Assembly (NCBI GenBank): GCA_017529175.1
Contig: JAFXNX010000321.1
Span: 1-30,413, forward strand
DNA length: 30,413 nt
Direction: 5' to 3'
Source of the DNA: Clostridia bacterium
Lineage (GTDB): Bacteria > Bacillota_A > Clostridia > Oscillospirales > CAG-272
The position numbers and the translations under genes were made by a program. The notes beneath the pieces are model-generated. The model did no database searches. It was not told the origin of the DNA and worked only from the letters and a program-made list of their open reading frames with translations. How positions within the stretch are numbered: the stretch's first letter is position 1; the number at the start of each line of letters is the position of its first letter. This document shows, piece after piece, positions 1 through 8,457 of this stretch.

Positions 1-86
1 GCCTCTGTGAGAGCCTTTTTGCATTCCATCATGCCGCATCCGGTCTTTGTTCTCAGATCGGCAACCATTTTTGCTGTAATAGCCAT
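1..86 (-). CDS. tsf: Elongation factor Ts, N-terminal fragment (runs off the window)
   Basis: EF-Ts is the guanine nucleotide exchange factor that recycles EF-Tu in the cytoplasm. Only the first 28 or so codons are present. They read [20 protein letters not shown] followed by ECKKALTE, which is the classic EF-Ts N-terminal UBA-like helix with the TGxGMMDCKKAL signature. The ATG at 84-86 is preceded by a GGAG ribosome binding site. The gene lies 51 nt downstream of rpsB on the same strand, the usual rpsB-tsf order, and shares its promoter. No terminator is visible between the two genes. Confidence 0.95.
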   Translation of the reverse strand, partial: MAITAKMVADLRTKTGCGMMECKKALTE

Positions 87-137
87 ATCATTCTCCATTC
101 CGCCCGGGCGTCGCCGCGGGCTTCTTAATTTATAAAA

Positions 138-896
138 TTATTCGTTTGCGGCGTCTTCCGCGTCCTGTGCCTCTTCAGCTTCGGTCTTTTCAGCTTCTAC
201 GTCTTCAAACTGCTCTCCCTGCTTGCCTTCGATAACGGCGTCAGCGAGAACGGAGGAAATAAGACGGATAGCGCGGATAGCGTCGTCGTTGCCGGGGATG
301 ACATAGTCTGCGTCGTCCGGGTCGCAGTTAGTATCAACGATAGCTACTACCGGGATACCGAGTTTCTTTGCTTCGAGGACTGCGTTGTGCTCTTTTCTGG
401 GGTCTACTATGAAAATAGCTGCCGGAAGTCCGGGCATTTCTTTGATACCGCCGAGGTTGCGCTCGAGGATACCCATTTCTTTCTGGAGAGCGGCGACTTC
501 CTTCTTCGGAAGCATATCGAACGTGCCGTCTTCCTGCATCTTCTCAAGGGACTTGAGTCTGTTGATGCTCGTTTTGATCGTCTTGTAGTTGGTGAGCATA
601 CCGCCGAGCCAACGTACGTTTACGTAATACTGACCGCAGCGTACAGCTTCCTCACGGATAGCGTCCGCAGCCTGCTTCTTCGTGCCTACGAAGAGGATGT
701 GACCGCCTTCAGCGGACGTGTCGCGAACGAACATATAAGCTTCTTCAAACTTCTTGATCGTCTTTTGAAGGTCGATGATGTAGATGCCGTTTCTTTCCGT
801 GAAGATGTACTCCTGCATCTTGGGGTTCCAGCGTCTTGTGTGATGTCCGAAATGGACGCCTGCTTCGAGCAGTTGTTTGATCGATACGATAGACAT
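138..896 (-). CDS. rpsB: 30S ribosomal protein S2
   Basis: S2 binds late to the 30S subunit between head and body. The protein is 252 aa. It starts [20 protein letters not shown] and contains RRWNPKM, the LFVGTKKQA segment, WLGGMLTN and [12 protein letters not shown], all typical of bacterial S2. An upstream in-frame ATG would add ten residues, but the start at 894-896 is chosen because AAGGAGGAC sits 6 nt before it and the family begins there. The last 30 or so residues form an acidic Glu/Ala/Asp-rich tail, a common variable extension. It is followed by tsf and preceded by a strong promoter about 130 nt upstream. Confidence 0.97.
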   Translation of the reverse strand: MSIVSIKQLLEAGVHFGHHTRRWNPKMQEYIFTERNGIYIIDLQKTIKKFEEAYMFVRDTSAEGGHILFVGTKKQAADAIREEAVRCGQYYVNVRWLGGMLTNYKTIKTSINRLKSLEKMQEDGTFDMLPKKEVAALQKEMGILERNLGGIKEMPGLPAAIFIVDPRKEHNAVLEAKKLGIPVVAIVDTNCDPDDADYVIPGNDDAIRAIRLISSVLADAVIEGKQGEQFEDVEAEKTEAEEAQDAEDAANE

Positions 897-1029
897 TATA
901 ATGTCCTCCTTCGGTTTTTCCACCATATAACGTTTTGAAACGCACCGCTTGCGGGAACTTTATCTTCCTCGCCGCGGCACCGGCGCTTCGTCTGTTATAT
1001 GTGAGTAATGGCGCTCGCGCGCAAAAAGT

Positions 1030-1058
1030 ATTATACTATATCAAAATGATTTTTTCAA
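1030..1058 (-). promoter_or_regulatory. Sigma-A-type promoter for rpsB-tsf
   Basis: On the minus strand TTGAAA (1053-1058) and TATAAT (1030-1035) are separated by exactly 17 bp. Transcription should begin near 1022, giving a GC-rich leader of about 125 nt before the rpsB start codon. The leader contains short self-complementary stretches (for example CCGC...GCGG near 938-955), but I cannot assign it to a named ribosomal-protein leader. Confidence 0.85.
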
Positions 1059-1092
1059 CACCAAATCTAAAATTTACACAATTTTAACAATT

Positions 1093-3606
1093 TTATTTTG
1101 CTTCATACCAGTTTCCGCCCCGCGAGATCTCGACCGACATCGGTACGGCGCTCTTCACCGCGCCCTCCATTTCGCGCCTCAGTATCTCCGATGCGCGCTC
1201 CGCGTCGGCTGCCGACGCTTCGACTATCAGCTCGTCGTGCACCTGCATTATGAGCCTTGCGTCGAGCCCTTCCCCGTCGAGCGCGCGGGATACGTTGATC
1301 ATCGCTATTTTGATGATATCCGCGGCGGTGCCCTGAACGGGGCTGTTCATCGCGACCCTCTCTCCGAACGCGCGAAGCTGCGCTTTGGGACTTGAGAGCT
1401 CCGGGATCGGGCGGCGTCTTCCGAGAGAGGTCGTCGTATATCCGTCGCGCTTTGCGTCTTCTATCGTCTTTTTGAGATAAGCGTCGACCTTCGGGTAAGT
1501 CTTGAGATAATTCTCTATATACTCGTCCGCCTGCTTCTTCGTGATGCCGAGGTCCTTTGAGAGAGAGAACGCCCCGATGCCGTAAACGATGCCGAAGTTG
1601 ACCGCTTTCGCTCTGCGGCGAAGTTCGGAGTCCACCATGAACTCCGGCACTCCGAAGACCTGCGACGCGGTGGACGTGTGGATATCCCTTCCGGATATGA
1701 AAGCGTCCCTCATGTTCTCGTCGCCCGATATCTCGGCGAGCACCCTCAGTTCGATCTGCGAATAGTCCGCGTCGATCAGGACGCATCCTTCGTCTGCGAC
1801 AAAGTATTTTCTGATCTCCCTGCCGAGTTCTCCGCGCACGGGAATGTTCTGAAGGTTAGGGTCGTTCGACGAAAGGCGTCCCGTCGCGGTACCGGTCTGA
1901 TTGAAAGTAGTGTGTACTCTTCCCTTGCCGTCGAGGATTGTCGGAAGCACGTCGGTGTAAGTCGAGATCAGCTTCGCGCATTTTCTGTACGCGAGGACGC
2001 AGGAAACGAGAGGACTGTACGCTTCGAGGGATGCGAGAGTTTCCGCGTCGGTAGAGTAGCCACTCTTCGTCTTCTTGCGGCACGGCAGACCCATCTCGTC
2101 GAAAAGAACTTCTCCGAGCTGCTTGGGGGAGTTGATATTGAATTCGTGACCCGCAAGAACGTATATCTGCTGTTTGTACTCGTCTCTTACCGCCGACAGC
2201 TCCGCGCTGTATGCTACAAGCCCTTCCCCGTCGACCTTCATCCCGGTCTTCTCCATACGGTAAAGTACCTTTGAGAGCGGTATCTCGATCTCGTGAAGGA
2301 GCGCCGTCATACCTTTTTTATCAAGCTCGTCCGCCATCACGGGATATAGCTTCAACACCGCGCACGCTGCAGCTGAGGCGTCGGATGGATCGACTGACGC
2401 GGACAAATACGAGATCGCGCATTTGTCGAGCGGATACGAACCGGCGCCGGGTGAGAGCAGATATGATGCGAGCATCACGTCGAATTCGCACTCGAGCGCG
2501 TCGCAATCGAGCGCGCGGCAGATACCCTTGAAATCGTGACATATTATTCTCTTTTTCGAGAGCGCCGATATGACGTTATCCGATATTTCAGATCGTATGT
2601 TTTGCTCGCCGTCGGTCAGATATATTTCGCTTCCCGATACCGCAAGCGCGACCTTATCGTTCATCGTTTCAATACCGGAAGCTGTGCCGGATGTAAACTC
2701 CGGCGTGTCGAAAGACGACTGCGGCGCGCCGTCTTCGCGCTTTACGGACGAAAAATCGAATTTCTTATACAGCGCCGAGAATTCAAGGCGCATGAACAGT
2801 TTTTCAAGCTGAGCGGAGTCGATCCCCGGGGTTTCAAGCTCATCGAGCGTATATCCGACCGGCGCGTCCTTGACGATCGTCGCAAGCCACCTTGAAAGAT
2901 ATGCGTCGTCCTTTCCCGCGATGATCTTTTCCTTTGCCGACTTTCCGAGCTTCACGGAATCGGGATCATCATATAGTTTTTCAAGAGAGTGCGCCTCGGA
3001 AATTATTGCAAACGCCGTCTTCTCGCCTATGCCGCGTACTCCCGGTATGTTGTCGGACGAGTCGCCCATCAGCGCCTTGACGTCTATATACTCGCGCGGC
3101 GTCACGCCGTAATCTTCAAAAAATCTGTCCGGCGTGTAAACTATATCTTCTTTTGTCTTTACGAGAATGACCGACGTCGTATCCGTTATAAGCTGGAGCG
3201 AGTCGCGGTCTCCCGTGAGAGCGTACGAGTGAACTCCTCCCTCGTCTCCCATTCTGCAGACCGTGCCTATCACGTCGTCCGCCTCGTATCCCTCGATCTC
3301 GATGACCTTTATCCCGAGAGCCTCACATACTTCCTTTGTGACGGGGAGCTGCGCCGCAAGGTCGTCGGGCATCGGATGACGGTTCGCTTTGTAAAGCTCG
3401 TATTCCTTATGCCTGAACGTCGGCGCTTTGAGGTCGAACGCGCAAACGATATATTCGGGAGAGAGCGCGTCGATATGCTTCTTTATGATATTGATAAAAC
3501 CGTACACCGCGTTTGTCGGAAGCCCGTCCTTTGTCGAGAGCGGTCTTATTCCGTAAAAAGCTCTGTTCAGTATGCTGTTGCCGTCGATAACAAGCAGATT
3601 CTTCAT
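1093..3606 (-). CDS. polA: DNA polymerase I with 5'-3' exonuclease and degenerate proofreading domain
   Basis: Pol I fills gaps and removes RNA primers during replication and repair. The 837-aa protein has an N-terminal 5'-3' exonuclease (residues 1-290; LVIDGNSILNRAFYG, GYEADDVIGT, GDSSDNIPGVRGIGEKTA). The polymerase domain occupies about 430-837: motif A DADYSQIELR with catalytic D614, motif B RRRAKAVNFGIVYG with K667 and F671, and motif C MQVHDE with D791. The middle region (about 310-430) keeps the fold length, but the DxE motif of a 3'-5' exonuclease is absent, so proofreading is probably lost, as in Bacillus-type Pol I. The ATG start has a weak AGGT upstream. It lies 17 nt after the ldhA-like gene and is probably co-transcribed with it. 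No hairpin terminator is visible before the rpsB promoter. Confidence 0.97.
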   Translation of the reverse strand: MKNLLVIDGNSILNRAFYGIRPLSTKDGLPTNAVYGFINIIKKHIDALSPEYIVCAFDLKAPTFRHKEYELYKANRHPMPDDLAAQLPVTKEVCEALGIKVIEIEGYEADDVIGTVCRMGDEGGVHSYALTGDRDSLQLITDTTSVILVKTKEDIVYTPDRFFEDYGVTPREYIDVKALMGDSSDNIPGVRGIGEKTAFAIISEAHSLEKLYDDPDSVKLGKSAKEKIIAGKDDAYLSRWLATIVKDAPVGYTLDELETPGIDSAQLEKLFMRLEFSALYKKFDFSSVKREDGAPQSSFDTPEFTSGTASGIETMNDKVALAVSGSEIYLTDGEQNIRSEISDNVISALSKKRIICHDFKGICRALDCDALECEFDVMLASYLLSPGAGSYPLDKCAISYLSASVDPSDASAAACAVLKLYPVMADELDKKGMTALLHEIEIPLSKVLYRMEKTGMKVDGEGLVAYSAELSAVRDEYKQQIYVLAGHEFNINSPKQLGEVLFDEMGLPCRKKTKSGYSTDAETLASLEAYSPLVSCVLAYRKCAKLISTYTDVLPTILDGKGRVHTTFNQTGTATGRLSSNDPNLQNIPVRGELGREIRKYFVADEGCVLIDADYSQIELRVLAEISGDENMRDAFISGRDIHTSTASQVFGVPEFMVDSELRRRAKAVNFGIVYGIGAFSLSKDLGITKKQADEYIENYLKTYPKVDAYLKKTIEDAKRDGYTTTSLGRRRPIPELSSPKAQLRAFGERVAMNSPVQGTAADIIKIAMINVSRALDGEGLDARLIMQVHDELIVEASAADAERASEILRREMEGAVKSAVPMSVEISRGGNWYEAK

Positions 3607-3623
3607 AACTGCACCTATCCTTG

Positions 3624-4613
3624 TTAACTAACCGTATTTTCTTTTATCGGCTCGCCGCGTTCGTAAGAGAGCGCGTTTTCAATGGTCGTTTCTGCTATCG
3701 CCTCAAGTGCTTCAGACGTCAGGAATCCCTGATGAGACGTGACTATCACGTTCGGAAAAGAGAGAAGCCTTGCCGTCACGGAATGTTCGAGAATATCGTC
3801 TTCCCTGTTTTCAAAGACGTTCTCCCCTTCTTCCTCATAAACGTCGAGACCGACTCCGGAGAACTTAAGATCTCTGATCCCCGCGATAAGGTCGTCCGTC
3901 TTGATAAGACCTCCGCGCGAAGTGTTGACGAGTATCGTACCGTCCTTCATCTTCGAGATCGAATCACGGTTTATCATATGTCTCGTCTCGTCGGTGAGAG
4001 GACAATGGAGCGATATCAGGTCGGACGTTGATATGAGTTCGTCGAGCGTTACGTATTCGACGAAATCGAGATCGGGATTTCGGTACACGTCGTAAGCCGA
4101 AACGTTCATACCGAACCCGTGGCAGATACGGCACATCGCGGCGCCTATCCGCCCCGTGCCGACAATGCCCGCGCGCTTTCCGTAAAAGAGCTCTCCCGTA
4201 AGACCGTTCAAGCTGAAATTGTTCTCTCTGACTCTGATATACGCTTTGTGTATCTTTCTGTTGACCGCGAGAGCGAGCGCCATAGCATGCTCGGCGACCG
4301 CCTCCGGCGAATAACCCGGAACTCTCATTACAGTAATGCCTTTTGCCCTGCAAGAGGCAAGATCCACGTTATTGTAACCCGCGCTGCGAAGCAGGATCAG
4401 CTTCACCCCAACGCGCGAGAGCTCGTCTGTGACGCTATGCGTCACTTCCGAGGCGACGAACGCGCAGACCGCGTCGTATCCCGCGGCAAGAGATGCTGTC
4501 TGGGGGCAGATATCCGCGTCGAGATAGTCGACCGTGACGCCGTCGTACTTTACCGCCGCCGCGTCGAACGCCGCTCTCTCGTAACTTTTAGCATCGTACA
4601 TCAGTATTTTCAT
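3624..4613 (-). CDS. ldhA: D-2-hydroxyacid dehydrogenase, probably fermentative D-lactate dehydrogenase
   Basis: Likely reduces pyruvate to D-lactate with NADH, regenerating NAD in fermentation. The 329-aa protein has the D-isomer-specific fold: a catalytic domain at both ends around a Rossmann domain with GTGRIG (152-157). The catalytic triad is visible as R233 (NTSRGG), E262 (DVYEEEGE) and H294 (VTSHQGFLT). The ending SHQGFLTSEALEAIAETT closely matches the LdhA branch and not the glycerate or phosphoglycerate dehydrogenases. GGAG lies 7 nt before the ATG. Substrate is inferred from subfamily resemblance; another 2-ketoacid is possible. It heads a two-gene unit with polA. Confidence 0.85.
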   Translation of the reverse strand: MKILMYDAKSYERAAFDAAAVKYDGVTVDYLDADICPQTASLAAGYDAVCAFVASEVTHSVTDELSRVGVKLILLRSAGYNNVDLASCRAKGITVMRVPGYSPEAVAEHAMALALAVNRKIHKAYIRVRENNFSLNGLTGELFYGKRAGIVGTGRIGAAMCRICHGFGMNVSAYDVYRNPDLDFVEYVTLDELISTSDLISLHCPLTDETRHMINRDSISKMKDGTILVNTSRGGLIKTDDLIAGIRDLKFSGVGLDVYEEEGENVFENREDDILEHSVTARLLSFPNVIVTSHQGFLTSEALEAIAETTIENALSYERGEPIKENTVS

Positions 4614-4642
4614 ATTTTTACTCCAAAAACGATTATGAATTT

Positions 4643-4671
4643 ATTATACACTAATCTCACAATATAATCAA
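4643..4671 (-). promoter_or_regulatory. Promoter for ldhA-polA
   Basis: Minus-strand TTGATT (4666-4671), 17-bp spacer, TATAAT (4643-4648). The spacer contains TTGTGA, which resembles one half of a Rex (NADH sensor) operator, but the second half-site is not present. The start codon follows about 30 nt downstream of the -10. Confidence 0.75.
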
Positions 4672-4684
4672 CATAAAAACAACA

Positions 4685-4936
4685 GGAGCTGTCGCAGTAA
4701 GCGCAGAACGAAAAACACGGTCAAGAAATAAGAATAAAATAAACAAAAAATCCTTAGTTTTCATCTTAAATAGGTGAAAATCCTACGGATTTTTCCATTT
4801 TATGTGTTTTTCTATCGCCGTTTTTGCCCCTCGACGTAGCTGGGAACCCCAAAAATCTAACGATTTTTGAGGACCCCTGCCCAATACGCCTCACGGGGCA
4901 AAGAACGACGATTCTGCATCTTACTGCGACAGCCCC
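4685..4936 (-). mobile_element. Fold-back, MITE-like intergenic element with 17-bp terminal inverted repeats
   Basis: The left end (4685-4701, GGAGCTGTCGCAGTAAG) is the inverted copy of the right end (4920-4936) with one mismatch. A second nested inverted pair lies inside: ATCGCCGTTTTTGCCCC at 4814-4830 against GGGGCAAAGAACGACGAT at 4895-4912. At the centre is a hairpin, AAAAATC-TAAC-GATTTTT (4851-4868), flanked by ACCCC and GAGGACCCC. No transposase is encoded and no clear target duplication is seen. It sits 11 nt past the aspartate kinase stop, so the outer GC-rich arms could act as that operon's terminator. A short ORF inside it is a by-product of the repeat. Confidence 0.5.
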
Positions 4937-4947
4937 GGATTTAATGA

Positions 4948-6282
4948 TCAATCTTTCACAAACTCGTGATATATCGCGTTGCACGCTTTTCCGAAATCGA
5001 GCTCCGCGACGCCGATGATGATATTGATCTCGCTCGAGCCCTGGTCGATCATACGTATGTTGATACCGTGGTCGGCGCACGCCTTGAAGACTTTAGCGGC
5101 GGTACCTTTGTTCTGCACCATGCCGCGTCCGACGACGGCGATAAGGGCGAGCCCGTGCTCGATCGTTACGCTGTCGGGAGTTACTTCGTCGCAGATCGCG
5201 TCCTTGATGCGGGCGATCTTCGCATCGTCCGCGTCGCCCGACGCGACGACGGTCAGACTGTCGATACCGGTGGGCATGTGCTCGAAGTTCAGCTTTTCGC
5301 GTTCGATGATGCCGAGCACCTTTCTTGCGACACCGCGCTCGTTGTGGAACATATCCTTTTCGACGCTGATCATCAGAAAGCCTTTTTTGCCGGCGATCCC
5401 CGTGATTATTCTGTTTTTATCGTAATCGGGGCATTCGGGAACGATCATAGTACCGTTATGAGAAGGATCGTTGGTGTTTCTTATATTGATCGGGATGCCC
5501 GCGGAGCGCACAGGAAAAACGGAGTCCTCGTGGAGCACGGACGCGCCCATATAGGAGAGCTCGCGAAGCTCGCGGTACGTGATGACGTTTATCGTCTCGG
5601 GATCTTTTACGATCCTCGGATCGGACATGAGAAATCCCGGAACGTCGGTCCAGTTCTCATATACCGAAGCTCCCGCCGCCTTCGCGACGATGGCGCCTGT
5701 TATGTCGCTTCCGCCCCTTGAAAACGTCTTTATCGTTCCATTCGGCATTGAGCCGTAGAAGCCGGGGACGACCGCGTGAGCGTGCTCGGAGAGCTTCTTC
5801 GAGAGAAGCTCTTGCGTTGTCTCGCCGTCGAACGTGCCGTCTTCCTTGAACTTAATAACGCGCGCCGCGTCTATGAAGTGGTATCCGAGATATTTTGACA
5901 GAATGAGGGCGGACAGATATTCGCCGCGGCTCGCCGCGAAGTCCCGTCCCGCGTGATTCTCGATCGCGGTCTTGATCTGCTCGTAGTTATTCGAGAGGTC
6001 GAGGTCGATCCCGAGCCCTTTGATTATGCCGTCATAGCGTTCTGTGATCTTTGAGAAGACCTCGTCGATCGGACGCTCCTCTTCCGAAATATTGAAGCAC
6101 TCGTAGAGCATATCGGTGATCTTGATATCAGCAGGCGAGCGTTTTCCGGGAGCCGACGGCACGGCGTAGCGTCTTGCCTCGTCCGCTTCGATTATCGCTT
6201 TGACTTTTTTGAACTGTTCAACGTCCGCAAGAGACGTTCCGCCGAATTTTACGACCTTCGGCGCATTCGCGTTGTTATTCAT
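4948..6282 (-). CDS. Aspartate kinase (AKIII-like, monofunctional)
   Basis: Phosphorylates L-aspartate with ATP, the first step towards lysine, threonine, methionine and diaminopimelate. The 444-aa protein starts with VVKFGGTSLAD (kinase P-loop equivalent, 10-20), followed by SAPGKR, FSRGGSDITGA (187-197), NWTDVPGFLMSDPRIV (210-225) and YMGASVLHE (244-252). Two ACT domains fill about 300-440, the usual site of feedback inhibition. Length and the SAPGKR segment resemble the Bacillus YclM/AKIII type. The start codon follows AAGGAT. The ABC transporter gene ends 11 nt upstream, so the two are probably one transcript. No lysine riboswitch is seen. Confidence 0.93.
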   Translation of the reverse strand: MNNNANAPKVVKFGGTSLADVEQFKKVKAIIEADEARRYAVPSAPGKRSPADIKITDMLYECFNISEEERPIDEVFSKITERYDGIIKGLGIDLDLSNNYEQIKTAIENHAGRDFAASRGEYLSALILSKYLGYHFIDAARVIKFKEDGTFDGETTQELLSKKLSEHAHAVVPGFYGSMPNGTIKTFSRGGSDITGAIVAKAAGASVYENWTDVPGFLMSDPRIVKDPETINVITYRELRELSYMGASVLHEDSVFPVRSAGIPINIRNTNDPSHNGTMIVPECPDYDKNRIITGIAGKKGFLMISVEKDMFHNERGVARKVLGIIEREKLNFEHMPTGIDSLTVVASGDADDAKIARIKDAICDEVTPDSVTIEHGLALIAVVGRGMVQNKGTAAKVFKACADHGINIRMIDQGSSEINIIIGVAELDFGKACNAIYHEFVKD

Positions 6283-6293
6283 ATCATTATCCT

Positions 6294-8279
6294 TTACATT
6301 GATTTATCTTCTTGATTTTTGAACGGCGGCGCGCTGTGCGGAAAAGCGCCCGCCGGAGGCATACCTTTCGGCGGCGCGTCATCCGCGCCTTCGACGTACC
6401 GTTTCGCCTGAGTTGTGAAAAGGTGGCAGTACCTGCCGCCCGCCCTCATCAGCTCGGCGTGAGTACCCTCTTCGACAAGCTCGCCGTTGTCGATGACAAA
6501 TATCTTTGATGCGGAAGTCGCGCTTGAGAGTCTGTGAGAAACGAAGAGCGTCGTCTTGCCGCGGCGCAGCTCTTCAAATTCGCTGAATATCTCCTGCTCG
6601 GCGATAGCGTCGAGAGACGCCGTCGGCTCGTCGAGGATCATAAAGTCTGCAGACGCGTAAAACGCTCTCGCAACGGACAGCTTCTGCCACTGACCGATAG
6701 AGAGTTCTATGCCGTCAGGCTCAAAATACTTCATTAGAGCGGTCGAATAACCCTTCGGGAGCTTTGAGATAAAACCGTCGGCGCCAGAGTTTTTTGCCGC
6801 CTCGACGATCGCCTCTTCGTCATATCCGCGGTCCGCCTGACCGAACATAATGTTCTCGCCCGCGGTGAAAGCGTACTTTCCGAAGTCCTGGAAGATGATG
6901 CCGAACATATCGTAAAGCTCCGCGACGTCGTAACGTCTTATATCTTCACCGTCGAGAAGGATGACGCCGCTTGTCGGGTCGTAAAGACGGGTGAGAAGCT
7001 TTATGAGCGTCGTCTTACCCGCGCCGTTCAGACCTACGAGGACCGCAGTCTCACCTTCCCTGATCGTCAGATTGATGTTTTTGATAACGGGGTGATCGGA
7101 GCCCGGATAAGTAAACCATACGTCTTTGAAATCTATCCTGTGAGCGACGCCGCGCTTGACGTGGAGCGTCTCTCCCGGAAGAGGTCTTATATGCCCTTCT
7201 TCCTTCATAAAGGCTATCATATTGTCGATGAACAGCGTTCCTTCGTATATCGTCGCAAACGTCGAGATAAGGTTTGAAATACCCGACGCGATCGACGTGA
7301 GCGCGCCGGTATAAAGCGTGTAGTCGCCGACCTGTATCGCGCCGTCATAGACCTTCTTTGCGATATACAGGAACAACGCGCAGTTGACCCCGCTTCCCGC
7401 AAGAGATACGCCGGTACTCCATGCGCCCTCCGCGTATATCAGTTTTTTGATACCGAGGAAGTATCTGCCGAACGTCTCTTTATAACAGTTTATGAAGGTA
7501 TCGGACAGATTGAATATCCTTATCTCCTTCGCCATATCCTTGTTCGTCAGAAGATCGCCGTAATACTGCATCTGACGGCGGTCCTTTGAGCGGCGTCTCA
7601 TATACTCAAAGTTCTTTTTGCGGTATATGAAGCTAATCAGCGCTGCGGGGAATGCGAACACGATTATCGCGACAGGCGCGACGGGAGACACGGAGATCAG
7701 AATAATTATGAATGATACAAGACTGATGATCGAGCTGACGATACCGAATACCGACTGCAAAATGCTTATCGGTCTGAAACTTGCCTCACGCGACGCGTTT
7801 TCAAGTTTTTCGTAGAAATCGGGGGTATCGAAAGACGCCATATCGACTTCTTTCGTCTTATTGAGTATCTTTAATTTGATATGGTTGGTCACAAGCTCGC
7901 CGGATATGCGGATGACCATATTGTAAACGAGCGAGATGATCGCCGACAGAAAAATGAAGGCGAACTGGAATATCATCAGCTTCAGGAAGGAATCGAATCC
8001 GCGATACTCCCCGGAGCCTGATACCGCGCTGACAAGCGCGTTTATGAGTTCCTTTGATATGAGCGCTCCGACGACGGGCAGGAAGCCGTTGACGACGGAG
8101 TTTGCGAACATAAGGAAAAGTATCCAGGGTTTCGTCTCCCAGACGAGGCGGAAAATATAGAAGAGTCTTGAGAAAAAGCCCCGAAGTATCTCTTTGACAT
8201 ACGCGGGCACGCCTTTGATCGACGTCGGCTTCTTCGGCTTCAGCTTATCATAGTTCGGACCGCGTGGAGGACCCATCAT
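6294..8279 (-). CDS. ABC exporter, fused permease and ATPase (MsbA/MDR-like half transporter)
   Basis: A membrane half-transporter expected to work as a dimer; substrate unknown. From the chosen ATG it is 661 aa. Hydrophobic segments typical of a six-helix exporter domain occur between about residues 50 and 345. The ATPase domain shows Walker A GLNGAGKTT, a Q-loop (IFQDFG), Walker B FMILDEPTAS and the switch histidine in VSHRLS. The signature is LSIGQWQK, not LSGGQ, a variant seen in some exporters. The last 30 or so residues are proline-rich and poorly structured. A GTG three codons upstream (8286-8288) is an alternative start; the ATG is favoured because GGTGAG lies 4 nt before it. It is followed closely by aspartate kinase. 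Confidence 0.88.
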   Translation of the reverse strand: MMGPPRGPNYDKLKPKKPTSIKGVPAYVKEILRGFFSRLFYIFRLVWETKPWILFLMFANSVVNGFLPVVGALISKELINALVSAVSGSGEYRGFDSFLKLMIFQFAFIFLSAIISLVYNMVIRISGELVTNHIKLKILNKTKEVDMASFDTPDFYEKLENASREASFRPISILQSVFGIVSSIISLVSFIIILISVSPVAPVAIIVFAFPAALISFIYRKKNFEYMRRRSKDRRQMQYYGDLLTNKDMAKEIRIFNLSDTFINCYKETFGRYFLGIKKLIYAEGAWSTGVSLAGSGVNCALFLYIAKKVYDGAIQVGDYTLYTGALTSIASGISNLISTFATIYEGTLFIDNMIAFMKEEGHIRPLPGETLHVKRGVAHRIDFKDVWFTYPGSDHPVIKNINLTIREGETAVLVGLNGAGKTTLIKLLTRLYDPTSGVILLDGEDIRRYDVAELYDMFGIIFQDFGKYAFTAGENIMFGQADRGYDEEAIVEAAKNSGADGFISKLPKGYSTALMKYFEPDGIELSIGQWQKLSVARAFYASADFMILDEPTASLDAIAEQEIFSEFEELRRGKTTLFVSHRLSSATSASKIFVIDNGELVEEGTHAELMRAGGRYCHLFTTQAKRYVEGADDAPPKGMPPAGAFPHSAPPFKNQEDKSM

Positions 8280-8332
8280 ATCACTCACCAGCTTTACAAA
8301 TCAAAGTAACAACTCAAAAAAATATCTATTTT

Positions 8333-8361
8333 ATTATACAACACAAATATTATCATTTCAA
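8333..8361 (-). promoter_or_regulatory. Promoter for the ABC exporter-aspartate kinase unit
   Basis: Minus-strand TTGAAA (8356-8361), 17-bp spacer, TATAAT (8333-8338). It diverges from the promoter at 8390-8418, with only 28 bp between the two -35 elements. Confidence 0.82.
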
Positions 8362-8389
8362 CATTTATTTATACTTTTTAAACTTTCCT

Positions 8390-8418
8390 TTGACAATCCG
8401 CTCCGACGGTTGTATACT
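8390..8418 (+). promoter_or_regulatory. Promoter for the DUF1015 gene
   Basis: TTGACA (8390-8395), 17-bp spacer, TATACT (8413-8418). The ATG at 8458 follows after an AAAGGA ribosome binding site. Confidence 0.85.
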
Positions 8419-8457
8419 GTTACATGAAATCTTTTTCCCCGAAAGGAAACACCTCTT

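Noticed and set aside
4643..4671. Rex (redox) operator at the ldhA-like promoter
   Set aside because: Only one TTGTGA half-site is present; the expected inverted second half is missing.
4766..5080. Minus-strand ORF of 104 codons next to aspartate kinase
   Set aside because: It is the out-of-frame end of the kinase gene plus the fold-back element; its sequence comes from the repeat.
6283..6293. Lysine riboswitch or leader before aspartate kinase
   Set aside because: There are only 11 nt between the ABC exporter stop and the kinase start, too short for any riboswitch.
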